DNA of 64,000 nucleotides, from NCBI GenBank assembly GCA_022113835.1, contig JAILWY010000023.1, positions 4,216,001 through 4,280,000 of the forward strand. Reading direction: 5' to 3'. Origin of the DNA: Atopsyche davidsoni (taxonomy: Eukaryota; Arthropoda; Insecta; Trichoptera; Hydrobiosidae). Position 1 is the first letter of the stretch. The number at the start of each line of letters is the position of its first letter. This document shows, in pieces, positions 38,880 to 51,996 of the stretch. Under the pieces are notes generated by a model. That model ran no database searches. It saw nothing but the letters and a program-made list of their open reading frames with translations, and was not told the origin of the DNA. A program made the position numbers and the translations under genes.

Positions 38880-39120
38880 CAGACAAATGCGTCGTCACGT
38901 AATGAGCCTTCCGATAGACATATGGCGGAGGCTCTATTGCGCCAGCCACCCGCGGGGTCCTCCGCCTGCGGCCGGTCACGTAACCCAGCGGTATCCCCAA
39001 TTAACGTTACATCCACCGTGATCGGAAGCGCGGTCGTTTTGCAACGCGCGAAAGTGAACTCCGTACGAAGCCGAAAAAAGTCCAGTGAAAGTGAAAAAAA
39101 AAAAAAAAAAAAAACAATGT
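38880..39120. other. moderately GC-rich block ending in an A21 run
   Basis: A GC-richer stretch (CACCCGCGGGGTCCTCCGCC) ends in a run of about 21 A residues near 39094-39114, as might be left by a retroposed sequence. I do not recognise the body, and the overlapping frames are compositional. Confidence 0.25.
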
Positions 39121-39438
39121 AGCGAGACCATCGCAAGATTGTGCTCTACCGCCGGTTGCCGGGCAATTTGCAAATACGTCGACTGCATAAGGCTCTGTCT
39201 TGCTCACAAAAAGCAAACAATACATAATCATGTCGTGATTTATCTGCGACCTGTCCGAATGCACCGCCAAAGTGCTTCCTTGTGAATTATGATGTCTTTG
39301 CTCTTTTTAGATAATCTTGAAAACTGTAACGTAAGACTTGTAATATGACTTGCACCGTATATAAACATTAACAGAACAATAACACAGTGTATAATAATTT
39401 AAACTATAATTTAGTAAGTAAATATACTTGTTGTTATA

Positions 39439-39675
39439 GAGAGTACTTGGTGGAATTCCATTTTAATATTTTTGAATAAAATACTTGAGTGATTTTCCAC
39501 ATGTTCGTTTTTATTTTATTTATCGTCTCTCTTTCCAACAACCTCTCCCTCTAACAATTTTACCTATCTTTACAAATCTCACGCTGTTTAATGCCAACGT
39601 GAAAGGTTGGCGAAGCCGGTCACAAATAAAAACGAACATGTGGAAAATCACTCAAGTATTTTATTAAAAAATATC
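39439..39675. mobile_element. foldback element with degenerate hammerhead-like tip
   Basis: The left arm starts GAGAGTACTTGGTGGAATTC and continues to the AACATG segment (CCACATGTTCGTTTTTATTT). The right arm is the inverse, ending near 39675. The tip GCCAACGTGAAAGGTTGGC is present, but the upstream core is shortened (TTTAA) and GAAA is GAAG, so this copy is degraded. Family members are at 45508 and 59314. Confidence 0.75.
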
Positions 39676-42600
39676 AATAACATTAGCAGATAAAAAAATA
39701 CACGAAAGACTTACAAACGTGTATTATTTATATACCACCTAATACATTAACCCAAATATTTATTTGTATTATGTAGGAATACGGCTCCGTAAAAATATTA
39801 CAAAGGAGAAAATAATTTAAATAAATGAGGGACAATAATGCTCGTCTATCTATAAAAAAATATATATTATTAATATATACGACTTGAAACGGTCAAGCAG
39901 TGCGTGCGTGATGTAGTGCAGAACTTTAGTTGCAGAAATATCATATTTAATCCTATCTTCGTTGTAAACAATCTGGAATTCAAATCACGTAGTACTAAAA
40001 ACAAGGGACCACGTACCTTTAAATTTCTATACATATAAGGATGCCAAGTCCTGCGACTTCGGAGGCGCTGCGTGAGAAGAATGCGTCGCTTCCTATGACG
40101 GAATTTCTTTTTGGACAGTTAGAATTTAATTCGATTGCAGTGCCTTCTTCGGAGAACTTTCGTTTATTGCGCATAATGTGAGTCACCGATGCCTAAACAC
40201 TGTGATGTATTAATTGTTATGAAGGGCTTTGTTGTGTAAGCTGATTAATTGAATATAAACAATGAAAGTACAATGAATTATGCTTTATGTGTTTTTTTAT
40301 TGTTCAAGAATGTACAACGACCTTAAAGCAATAAAAAAAAAACTTACTGCATAACGCCTTCAAAATATGAAAATTTTTAAGCATCAGTTACATTTTTTTA
40401 ATATTAGAGAAAAAAATTACAAGAAGTGAATTCATCATACCCCTAAGTCAATAATGTGGATATTATTTTAACAATAAAAGCTTTGTCCAACAATTTTAAT
40501 TGTGTCAATACTAATTGTCTTTCTCCAACCCAAAAAAAAAAATTCAGGCTAAAATCAAAGTTTCAAAAATATGCCAGCCGCTAGTAATAATGATTAAAAA
40601 AAACGTATTTTAGAATTGGATATTTACATTAAATAAAACGGAGGCTCTGCACCTCTTTGTCTCCTCCGGCCAAGGTTTCTACGGTCCCATAGCCAAATAA
40701 ATTATAACCATGCGCAGGGAAATTGCAACTGGCACACTTGAACAACCACGCTCGCTGAAGAGAGCCCATGGAGAATACTGCCCAACATTTTGCAGTTTAC
40801 AAGTTTTATACCGATCATGACATTTAGCTGGTCGTTGGAGTTATATTGAAAACTTAAATTATAATTTAAAATTTTATGAGCAGAATAATTTTTTTTTTAA
40901 TTATGTAAAAAAACATCAAGTTTTACATCAATGTTGTTATTTTATATGTGTTAAAAAATAGCCTATATAAAATTAATATGATCTGTAAGAAATGCAGTTG
41001 ATTCGTTTATGTATAAAAATTAATAAAGTGGTCTTATAGATTTAAAATAATTATTGCATTTAATTTTAATTTAGTGGCACAGTAAATGAATCCATATAGT
41101 ATATCTTGAGAATTGCGTCCATTTGTTATATTTTGTATCCATCAATATTTTTTTGATCCACCACTTAGGTTAAATTGAGTTATTCCAACTTAGAAACTCG
41201 TTAAATTTAAGCATGTAATTTATTTTCAATACATAATTGATCACTGACCTGGATCAAAATGTCAAAATTGTAAATGTATACGGATTGAAATGCAAGGCGA
41301 ATTAAAATATAACCCACAACAACCCAAGATAATAAATTGTCTCATTCCCAAACTAAGTAAACCACAAATCAACGCTTCTCGGTTCACGCTAATTCAAACA
41401 GACCTATAAAGGCCTAATTTCTTCATTTCCAAATAGTAACAAATAAATTTATTTGTTCAGAATCACCGTCGCAAATCCAGTGTCACCAGAGATTATAAAA
41501 AAAAGGAATAGGAATATAAAAAAATAAAAAAATGTCACGTTAAAAACTGCGGTAATTCGAGATTCGTCTCGCCCTTTCATTGTGCACTTTCGCCGTTTGG
41601 ATTTCGCGGATCATCTTTTGTTTTGCGAAAAGCAACAAGATGGCGGCGTCGCTTTCGCGCCATGACACTTTCGCTGCTCCGCACCGGAAAATCGGCGGAT
41701 TCTGTGCGCGCTGAACCTCGACACTGTCGGCTAAAATAAACATATCCCCCGGAAAACTGTCGCGCCTGCACTTCGTTCAACACACACAGTACAAACCCAT
41801 TATATATTAAAAATATTATAAAATATTCGTATGATTATACCAAATCAAATAATCTCATTTATTTAAATAACCTGCTTTAGAAAAAAAAATTATAAGAGCA
41901 TAGTTAGAATAATACATTCTACTCAATTAGGATTACCTGTGTATTATCAAGTGTGCTATGTAATTTCGGTGTTTGCTTTGAACGTAGTATATCTTGTCGC
42001 CTGCAATGGTTATGTTTGCTTAGCGACTATTATGTTTTTTTTTTTTTTTGATTTCACATATTGTGGGTTATTAGATATACCTGTTGTGAAGAAATTGAAA
42101 GAAATATTTTGTACCAACCTTCTTACAGGATTCAAGAGACTGACAGCTCACTCTTGTTTGAGAATTTGCCGTATACGTATCTAATCTAAAAAAAATATGA
42201 CTATTCTTTCGAGGATCTTTGAACTATTGAATTAAAGATAATAAACGCTAATGTTTTGAGAAAATCACATATAATAGTATTGAGTTGTTCATGGTTTAAT
42301 TAAATATAATTTCTTCTGCGTACAGCTGCGTGATTACAATAACTTAAATATAATCCAAAAACCTTATTTTTTATTACGACAAATTTTCTCTAGAAGTATA
42401 TTTATTTAAAATATGTTCAAATGTATTAAAAATTTTCATTGTATAAATACACACTAATTCAGATTGATTACAATTACACCTATGTACAAAATGTTTCTAA
42501 CTGTTATAACTGTTTTTTTTTATCTTAATGAAGGGCCTTTAAATCAAACCACTAACAAGACCTTTTGGCCAACATTTCTAATCTATACTTTTCTGCTCTA

Positions 42601-43319
42601 CTAACAAAATATGATAGAAAATTTAAAATTATAAGATTGCACATATATTATAATAGTATGTTATATATAGTAGGAGGCACTGGCAGTTCTGTCTGGCACT
42701 GACCATTGGCCACGGCCTGAGGTGGTTCACGCCTGTGCGACCACGCTAAAGAGGAGAGCTTTCTAGGAAAGGGCTTCCCTTTCCCATGGATGACCCTAAT
42801 CTGTCAGGCGGAAACAAAGCTATATCCATAGCAACGAGAATTAATTCAGCTTTCATTTGCTTGTTTGAATAATTTCGTCCGGCAAGTGCCGGGGAATCGA
42901 ATCGATTAATAACGATTATGGCTATCAGTAGCGCGGAGTAAAATCATGGGAACATCACATTTGTTTTTAGTTTATTTGGATTTTTGGTTCATTGTATGAT
43001 TCCAATAATTATTTATAAGATCATATCTGGAGTAATGCAGTAAAATGTGTGTATTTACTAAATACCTATAAAGCATGACTGGAGATGTCGATTTCGACAT
43101 TTTTAATTCTCCTTTACAATTCGATTAAAAATATTATTTTTAACTCAGAATGTAATATATTTCAGTTAACAAGTACAAACTCTATTTTTAAATGCGTCTA
43201 ACATGTATTTAACTATACTATTTTCAAGTAAATAATCAGCAATTTATAAAAAACTGAAAAGGTATTGTACTTTTCTGCTTAGAAAAACTCACGAATACCT
43301 GGAGTTTTTATTTGATACA

Positions 43320-43547
43320 TCTACTATAATAATAGCCATTGTGTGTTTGTATGTTTGTATGTATGTTTTGTTTTTCCGTTCTGTATAGAATATCTTAAAA
43401 GATACAACGCTGATTTTTTGCACATAAGTTAAGTAAATTTTTCCGCAGCTATGTGCCGAATTTCAAGACGATAGGATAATATTTTCATTCATAAACTTTA
43501 AAATATGCTCATCAAATACGTCATTTTATGACGGGCTACATTGCTAG
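43320..43547 (+). mobile_element. non-autonomous Helitron, 228 bp
   Basis: It starts TCTACTATAATAATAGCC after A and ends GGCTACATTGCTAG before T. A hairpin (CGTCAT-TTT-ATGACG) lies about 10 bases before the CTAG end. Copies with the same ends are at 45096 and 58537. There is no coding content. Confidence 0.85.
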
Positions 43548-44449
43548 TTATTAAATAATATTGCAAACGGATCGGAAAATGATTTCTTTTGCACGAATCA
43601 GAAGTTCAAGTTTCAATGAAAAATTTGTCTAGCAGTTGCTAATAAATGTTAAAAATTATGTTGAAATATTGCAATTACATAATACAAATCTTTTTTATCC
43701 GCTATCGAAGAATGTAAAATCTAGCCTCTAAATGCAATCCATTAGATAATATTACTAATCAAATCCGCTTCCATGATCAAAACGTGGTGTAAAAATATAA
43801 TTGCAAATAGCCAAACAAAATTCGGTAATTGTTTGAATGAATTTCATAAGAGATGAATTCATATCAAAGTATCCATCAAGGTTTCGTTACGCCAGAGAAG
43901 GCTTCGACGGGCGAGTCGGCCGACGACATCTACCGAGGCACCGTCACACAGAGATGTTGGACTACAAGTGTCAATATCTCTCGTTAAAAAAAATAAAAAT
44001 AAATGTATTATTTATTAAATTTATAAAAATATAATTAATAACAACAAAAAATTCAAAGAAAGTATAATTGCGTGAAAATGAAGGGGTTGGGCGGTTTTTC
44101 TAGAATGAATATAATTTTGTGGCAACAACGCAGTATTTGATAAGTTATTGTTTCGGAGAAGCAAGTAATTCATATAAAAAGTGATCGACTTTAAACTAAG
44201 AATGTAACACTAATATTATCTATAAAAAAAATTAGTTAAATATTAACTTTACTTAGTCTAACCGCAACCTGCTGAACACAACATAATAAAAATAAAAAAA
44301 ACTTTGAATTTTTTTATGTTTAACATTAAGCGCGCTTGAGTTAACAAACCTGACAAATTTTAATTTTTTTTTATTAAATTTAGTAGAATATTGTGTGTTT
44401 TTTAAAATGTATTTATTTAAATAAGTTAAAGATGGACGCAGCTCGGCGT

Positions 44450-44585
44450 TTTCGATGAATCCTGGCGAGCGATTTCTCCGCGCCCGCCCCGGCGCCGCGC
44501 CGCCTCGGACTGAGCAGGTGGCCTCTTTTCGGGAGGCGATCGCACGAGAAAGTGAATCGGTCAGTGAAAGTCAGGCAGGGCTGTC
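44450..44585. other. GC-rich islet
   Basis: A CpG-rich block (CGCGCCCGCCCCGGCGCC) opens a plus-strand frame at 44455 that soon becomes AT-rich. The frame has no recognisable domain. It is a possible promoter or noncoding exon. Confidence 0.28.
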
Positions 44586-44893
44586 GCATTTGCTCGAAAT
44601 CAGTTGGTCGAAAATATTTTTCGTTGCATTTTGTGTTTTATCATTAAACTAAACCAACTTTGTATTTGTCAATGTCTGCAGTGTTTTAAAAATTTTGTTA
44701 GCGCTGTTGTACTTTGAGGTTAAAATTTATTTATTACATTTAAAAATCACTGTAATAATAAATTATTAAGTATAAATTTTGATTTTAAAAGCCTTTATTT
44801 TATATATATATACATTCAATAAACTGATTTGTTGTATCACGGAATTTGTTTAATCAAACCTGTTGTTATTTAACTAGTATTTATTACTAATAT

Positions 44894-45091
44894 AATTAGG
44901 CACATTAGTTCATACATAGAAGATGATTTAAATAAACTCTCAGAAAAATATAATCGTGATTTGTGTGGGATTTGAACCCACATCCCCTGGCTTACATGGC
45001 CGGTGTACTAACCCTAGTACTAACGAATCACTTCCGTTTATCGAGAATTTCTTTAAATCATCTTCTATGTATGAACTAATGTGCCTAATCA
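44894..45091 (-). mobile_element. TIR element with tRNA-like core, copy D
   Basis: Inverted arms of about 55-60 bp (44895-44954 and 45036-45091, starting ATTAGGCACATTAGTTCATA) flank a tRNA-like core at 44955-45031 in minus orientation. Both arms are the 'tail' sequence of copies A-C. This shows the family has inverted repeats on both sides of the tRNA-like head, unlike an ordinary SINE. A Helitron begins 5 bp beyond the right arm. Confidence 0.8.
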
Positions 45092-45095
45092 TCTA

Positions 45096-45345
45096 TCTAC
45101 TATAATAATAGCCATTGTGTGTTTATTTGTATGTTTGTATGTATGTTTCATTTTTCCGTTCTGTATAGAATATCTTAAAAGATACAACGCTGATTTTTTG
45201 CACATAAGTTAAGTAAATTTTTCCGCAGCTATGTGCCGAATTTCAAGACGATAGGATAATATTTTCATTCATAAACTTTAAAATATGCTTTAGCAAATTT
45301 CAATATTCATCAAATACGTCATTTTATGACGGGCTACATTGCTAG
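45096..45345 (+). mobile_element. non-autonomous Helitron, 250 bp
   Basis: Same TCTACTATAATAATAGCC start, 3' hairpin and CTAG end as the 43320 copy, again between A and T. It carries about 18 extra bases (AGCAAATTTCAATATT region) before the hairpin. Confidence 0.85.
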
Positions 45346-45507
45346 TATTAGTAATAATATAATAAACCCGTAAATAAATACGCATCTGATTGACGTTTAA
45401 TAAAAAAATCGACATATGTAACTAGTATTTGTTAAAAAAATACGGATATATTATGATATTTCAAACTTTTTGTACGATGATAGAAGAATTATATTTCAGA
45501 AATTAAA

Positions 45508-45660
45508 TATTTTTGACAGAGAGTACTTGGTGGAATTCCATTTTAATATTTTCGAGTAAAATACTTGAGTGATTTTCCACATGTTCGTTTTTATTTGTGA
45601 CCGGTCACTCCGTTTGATAATGCCAGCGTAAAAGGTTGGCGAAACCGGTCGAAACTCTAA
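45508..45660 (+). mobile_element. truncated foldback element with hammerhead-like motif
   Basis: The left arm is complete (GAGAGTACTTGGTGGAATTC to TTTTTATTTGTGACCGG). The right arm stops after the tip. The tip at 45614-45650 reads TTGATAA-T-GCCAGC, loop, GTTGGC-GAAA-C-CG-GTC. One stem II change (AGC for AAC) is absorbed by a G-T pair, so the fold is preserved. Confidence 0.7.
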
Positions 45661-45807
45661 AATATTAATTATATTTCAAAGAAATTAGTGGAATGAAATA
45701 ATGAAATCTAATATATATATATATATGTCTATTTTGTGGTTTGAACGTCAATCAAGTGCGTTTTAATTACCTTTACAGGCTTATATTACTTACTATCTAC
45801 TTATTCT

Positions 45808-45887
45808 ACACAAGTCACGATTATATTTTTCTGAGAGTTTTTTTGAATCATTTTCAAAATGTGAAAATATATGCCTAATCATATAAG
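45808..45887 (+). mobile_element. tail fragment of the tRNA-cored element family
   Basis: CAAGTCACGATTATATTTTTCTGAGAG and onward matches the 3' end of the tRNA-like head plus the tail of copies A-D, ending near GCCTAATCAT. The head itself is missing. Confidence 0.65.
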
Positions 45888-48800
45888 TAAACTTTAATAT
45901 ATCTGAGTTATTGCATGTTATTAAAAATCATGTAACCAGTATTTAAGCTATGAAGCTTAATCATATTTAGTGAAGTAAAACAATTTTAAGTTAATTTAAA
46001 ATTAGTGAGAATAGTTAGTAATTCGACACACATACATTGAAAATCAAAAATCAATAGACGTAATATTTGCGAATGATGAAAAACTATCCACGCATTATTT
46101 TTTCCCACCAACACTTTCGATGAACCGAGAAACATCTTTCGATCAAACTTGTCGGGCACAACCCTGCATGCGGTGACCTGGCGCCCCTCGCCTCAACTTG
46201 AACTCTCACTGCATCAGGTACGCACATGTAACAGAGGAGTCACGGCCGATAGAATACCACACGACCGCTGCAGATAACCAGCCTTTGAATATAATCGAAA
46301 TAAAGATTGAATAACTACGCCATTGCATCATGGTTCCCCATTCAATCCAAGATTCTGGTATTTCACTTGTACATCTGGTCCGGACGGTCGAAGCGGCGGG
46401 CGATCCGAAGAGAAATCCAAAACAGCCGCGGGTGCATCTTACTCTATTAAAGTAACACAAGTTTTCATAGAGTATGTTCGATTATCAACATTCGAAACTA
46501 ACAGACAATTGGGGACAATTCAGTAGGATTCACAACGCAAAGCTGCTTGCTTGATTCTCATATCATCTATTAGTCACAGTTACAAAGGATCGGTGTATCT
46601 GTGAAGTGAAACTTGCACGGCTTTCAAATATACAAAATGCAATAAAAAAATAATAACTACAGCTTGGGATTCCAAAAGATTTTATTACTTTCTTATGCTG
46701 TTGAAAAACGAGAACGTAAAAATTATGCGATTTCTAAAACATATATTTTTTCATGTGAGGGTTTATCAAGGTTTTGTTTTATTTCTTACTCACTTAGATT
46801 ATAATGGATCGCTTATCGGATGATAAATTTCAAAGTTGTGTGACGTATTATTATGTTGAACTTCAGATTAAAGATTAATGTTTAGCAATGGGTTCACCCA
46901 ATTATCCAGTATCGCATTTTTATTATCATAGCAATATCACATTTTCGTCGAATAAATCATTAGTTTAATATCTTAAATACAAATTGGAGTTTTTAATGTA
47001 TATTAACTTGGAAACACCTGGATTTTTTAACGGAAACGATCAAATTTATCTATCAATAAAATCTGTTAGTTTCATCCATATGCTATAATGCTAATAGGTG
47101 AAACGAAATAAAAGTTTTTTTAATATTTTATAAAGATTATTGTTTTATTATACAATCCAAACGGCTGGTTATAAATTTATACTGTACAAATGTAATTACG
47201 TTGGCGTAGAAATTGTATCAATAAATAAATAAAACTTTAAATATTATAAAGCCGATATAATGTTGAACGAAGTCTTAATGATCATTTAAAGTTAAAAATA
47301 TATAGAATAAATCTATTACAAAGATTTTTACAAAAATATTTTAGAAAAATCGTTGAATTTATTATTTACCTTCTTACGTATTTTTTTTCAATTCGCAAAA
47401 ATATATTAAGTTTTGGCTTTCGACCACAAAATGAAAGTAGACATTAGTTGGAGTTGTCATGCGTAACCCAAAATACAGTTCTTATAAAACATGTAAAAAT
47501 AATGCACGTAAGTACCACATTATTAGTATACCTGAAGATTTGATTGTAAATAAATATTTTCAGTTAAAAATAATAAAAAAGCAAATGGAGATTCGATGAT
47601 ACAGACTCTTCACAGTATTCACTTTATACGAATTGCTAAATTACTAAAAGCATGGCATATATTTAGTAAAATTGGTTACTTAATCAAAAAAATAAGCTGC
47701 AGATGCTTTTATGGCAAAATTTACCATTTCAAAGGTTGGCATAATAATAGATATTATAAGGTTGCAACAATTATGAATACGTGACAAGTTCGGCGCATAA
47801 AATAAAAGAGACAGGTAAGACGATTGTCCAGTTATTAATTACGTGTAATCTAAAAATATTTTAATTATGGTTTTACTGTCGGTAAAATTACTCCTAAAAC
47901 ATTAACACGTCCATTGATATTTGAAAATAAAAATGGTAAATTTATTTTTTGGAAACGTAGGTATAAAAAATAAATAACAATAAAAGTTACTATTGATACA
48001 TTATAACACGCTGTTTAGAATATTAATATTTTTCGTATGACCTGCTTTCTGACAAGAAAGCATTGTACTTTCCCTAGAGCGAGTTTGTTATTGAATAAAA
48101 TAATCAGTTTATAAATGGGGTATTATTTCAATGTCACCGGTTTGTCTTTTGTCAAATGTCAATGACATTGCGAAACTCAGTGAAATGGCAATGGAATTAC
48201 TGACATTGTCACAGCGACGAGCTGTCGAAATTATCCAATTTGGCCAGACAAAACAAAGAAAGTGTTAAAATAGTACAACTCGAATAATAATTATAGCCTA
48301 CAGAAATATTCTGTACTTGCATTACTCTAACAATGGAGACAACATAATTACAAATAAAACCCACGTGTCATGAAATAAAACCTTAATATATAGTAGAAAC
48401 ATAAAATAATGTAATTTTTTTAATATAAATATAACAAAAATATTAGAATGATATAAAAACAATTTTCATATATGCTTATGTTCAGATGAATTGAAAAATA
48501 CTTGTTTTAAATTTATTTTTATTTAGACCTTAAATCAATGCTGGAAGAGAAATTTTCGTAATTCCCAAAGTATAATTTTACATTCTTAATCTTTGGAAAA
48601 TCCATCAAGCCCTTGCAAAATAATTTTCCACGTAAAGTTAAATATTTTCTTTCGTTTGCAAGTAATACTAATGTATTTTTATATTTCATATATATATATC
48701 CACTTCTTAACTCCACGTCATTAGCATTAAATCTATTTCGATACTGTAAAGTACTACTTTTACAGTATCGAATTTCGCACATGCGTGTATTGGGTGGAAA

Positions 48801-49569
48801 ATAAATAAATTAATTGGGCAATTATGTTTGCAGTTGAATCACAGCCAGTTTCATTAGATAATTAAAGATAAACATTCCAGCTGGAACCTTTAAAGAAAAG
48901 AAATCTAAGAGACGACCGACATTTAGACGGGTCGATGAGTTTATAAAAACTTACGGTAAAAATGCGGTTTTGCGAAAGAGCAAGGATATGATAATGATAT
49001 AACTTTCAGAAAATCCTCGAATTTCTGAAATGTACTCTCTTCAAATAATATAATGCAGGTTTTGCTTCTGTAATTGTGAAAACGAAGGAAGTAATTATTA
49101 TTTACTCTGGGAAATGGAGCAGGTTCTTTCAAATGGTAACACACAAATGATGTTTGAAGTTTAATAGTTCGATGTGTCGGTAACAATGGCATATTTGTAA
49201 AAAAAATGACACACTTTCTGAAGAGTGACAAAAAGTCAAAACAGCCTTAATTTTTCTTTGGTCAATTGTTTTCTGAATTTTAAATCTTTTTATAATCGCA
49301 GTTTTCAATTTTCAAAATGTCAGCAAGGTCAATTAAAAACAACGAAATGGACGAGCTTATTGCTCATTCTCAACATATTTTTTTGTTCATTTCTCTTAAT
49401 GCTGACTGCATGAAGAAACCAAAAGAGCCGATATTTCGTTGCATTGCAAACTCGCTCAATTTTCGCATTCGTTTCTGCTTTTTTCTTACTTAACAAAGAT
49501 TATAAATCATAATTTGATGTCACAATTACATGCATTGTGTAAATGGCGTAAACCGTGAAAAAAACACAA

Positions 49570-49651
49570 GCAGTCGTGGCCGAGTGGTTAAGGCGTCTGA
49601 CTCGAAATCAGATTCCCTCTGGGAGCGTAGGTTCGAATCCTACCGGCTGCG
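49570..49651 (+). tRNA. tRNA-Ser (anticodon CGA)
   Basis: An 82-nt cloverleaf closes fully: the 7-bp acceptor stem GCAGTCG/CGGCTGC (one G-U), a D arm with the A box TGGCCGAGTGG, the anticodon stem TCTGA/TCAGA with loop CTCGAAA (anticodon CGA), an extra arm typical of tRNA-Ser, and the T arm TAGG-TTCGAAT-CCTA with discriminator G. No intron. It decodes UCG serine codons. It lies on the plus strand, antisense to the long intron of the protease isoform B, and is unrelated to the tRNA-like repeats of this window. Confidence 0.97.
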
Positions 49652-49655
49652 AACA

Positions 49656-49661
49656 TTTTTT
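49656..49661 (+). terminator. RNA polymerase III terminator of tRNA-Ser
   Basis: A run of six T residues starts 5 bases after the tRNA 3' end, the usual Pol III stop signal. Confidence 0.85.
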
Positions 49662-50082
49662 AATTTTTGCTTAGAACACAAATGTACATAAAAAAACGAA
49701 TATACAAAAATATAAAGCGTAAAGTTTTATTTTAAGCTCTATGTTTCAAAATGAAAATGCAATTTAATTTAAGCACATACGTTATGGATGCTAAGCTATT
49801 CTTTGTAAAAAAAAAAACTGTTTTAAAAAAATAGTTTGTTAAAGCGTATGAAAATCAAAATAAATAAATATACTGTCGGTGCATCTTTATAAATTTCTTT
49901 GGCCTTATCAATATCTAGAATAATATAATTACACAAGGTCAACGGAACGTGTAAACCTTTAGTAAACAATGTTTATATTTTTACTGTGTATTTAAAAAAA
50001 TATATAATTTACTTTAGTTCCAATTAAAAAAAGTCTACTTGTATTTTTTTAAATATTGGTGATACGCAAAGAACTTAAAAAA

Positions 50083-50235
50083 TATTTATGTGATTAAGCA
50101 CATTTTTTCATACATTGAAAACAATTAAAGAAAACTCTCAGAAAATATCATCGTGACTTGTGAGGGATGATATTTTCTGAGAGTTTTCTTTAATTGTTTT
50201 CAATGTATGAAAAAATGTGCTTAATCACATAAATA
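50083..50235. mobile_element. 70-bp perfect palindromic foldback of the tRNA-cored family
   Basis: Arms 50083-50152 and 50166-50235 are exact reverse complements over 70 bp, separated by a 13-base loop. The arms are the tail sequence of the tRNA-cored elements (GATTAAGCACATTTTTTCAT and AGAAAACTCTCAG). The loop GTGACTTGTGAGG keeps only a trace of the tRNA-like core. The absence of any mismatch points to very recent formation or to repair-driven homogenisation. Confidence 0.92.
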
Positions 50236-51996
50236 TACTAATACCTGCATGGGTAAATAAAAACGCATTCTGATTGACATTAATCTAAAATTAATATAAA
50301 AAATATTTATTAAATACCCTGTAAAATATTATGCGGCTAATATGTTCCGTAGACAACATATAACACACCGTAACTCATATCGCATTCATTGAGTAACCAT
50401 TTTTTTGCAATTTCATTTTCGGTTATGATTTGGCGGAAATCCCTCCAGTTCTGCATTAGAAGCGGAGTGACACCATCGCGGATGCGGACGCAACCGCGGG
50501 CTATACATTTACTCATATGAGTTACTCATTTAAACATATCTACAACTTCAAACCGAAAAAATCCTACCTTTGACTCATTCCCAACACTCGGAATTCTCAG
50601 TTCAACGGCCATCCCGCGTTGCATAATCGGCATTTTAATTTACGAGTCAAAAGCGACTTTCACTCTCGGGACTAGGTACTAAAAATGACGGAGCTTTTTT
50701 TTTCTTCCATAAGCCCGAAGGTGGTAATCAAGGCGAAGGTATATTAATAATCTAAGCAGGTGGTCGTGAGGTGTTCCACACAACGCTACTCGCTGTAGCA
50801 TAATTATAGTATCTCGTATCGGAGCTTCGCCTCCAGTCAGCTTTCTTCGTGGAGTTGACTCGCCTTGACCAGGGCTGGAGCCTGACCGCGCCGGTATACT
50901 TTATTATATAAACGACCCAACTGGCATACGTGAATATGTAAATTCAACACACGAGTCATGATGTTTGTAGAAATTGTAGCAGCCACTCTTACATCCATAA
51001 GTATACGATGAGTGGAAATAAACCTGCCTCGGTGTCTGGTAGTTTATGATATGCGGATATGCTGATATCAAATTGCTTAGGCGGTTTAAATTCATGTAAA
51101 CGTAGGCATAAATGATTAAATCATTTTAAGTCACATATACTGCAATATTCAAAAAACACTTGGCTTACATTAAAAGATAATTTATTTTTTGTATGTACTG
51201 ATATTTATGATATGTTTTCACTTTAATTGTTAAGGTTTTGTAAACTCGAAAAATTATAGTGTTTTGTTATAATGCTCTGAAATTAAAAATAAAAACTTGA
51301 AGCGACAATTTGGAAAGCACCAGTAGTGTATCCAAAGTCATGATATTAAAAAAAAAAAGACTTAGTGACAAGTTTGGTTCACAAATAAGCTGATGGTGTT
51401 TCTTTTTACATATGTAGTAAATGACACGCCTTGTAACGATGAAAGAAATTTCCTTTTCTTGTTGGTTAAAAGGAGCTTTGAAGGCTAATGAGTAGTTCCT
51501 AAATAATATATAAAATAATTATTGGGTGCATAAACCCCATTAAGTGTTAACAAGATTTTTTATGCAAATTTTTGTCCATCGCGTAACAGGATCAGAAAAT
51601 TGCAATGACGCATCAGACAGGTCACTTTTTAAAATAAAACCAAAATAATGATTGCAACAACTTAGATATTGTGAGTAATCAATATACTATATTATGATAA
51701 ATAATAGTCTAAATTATATTCTCAGTTGTTGAGAAAACGTGCGTGTGTCGTTATAAATAAATTGTATATTTTATTTACTTTCGATTGAGATTTTTCCATA
51801 ATTGCATATTCAAATAAATTAAACATATAAAATAATTTTTAGTGTGTTAATTTTTCAAAGATGGTTATTGGAATAGCTTAAATATTGTTTTTTTTCCGGA
51901 CTTAAATTATTTATTTGTAAAATAGTAGACATAGTAGACAATAGTAGATAATATGTAAAATATAGATTAATACTAAAATAAATTTAATTTACTTAC

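Larger units (their letters stand above)
27919..51996 (-). other. long non-coding span (upstream of isoform A; part of the intron of isoform B)
   Basis: Apart from the individually listed elements, tRNA and islets, I see no coding exon in these 24 kb. The sequence is strongly AT-rich with frequent homopolymers. Blocks such as 28.9-33.4 kb, 36.5-38.8 kb, 39.7-43.3 kb, 45.9-49.5 kb and 50.3-52.0 kb hold nothing I can name. Confidence 0.55.
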
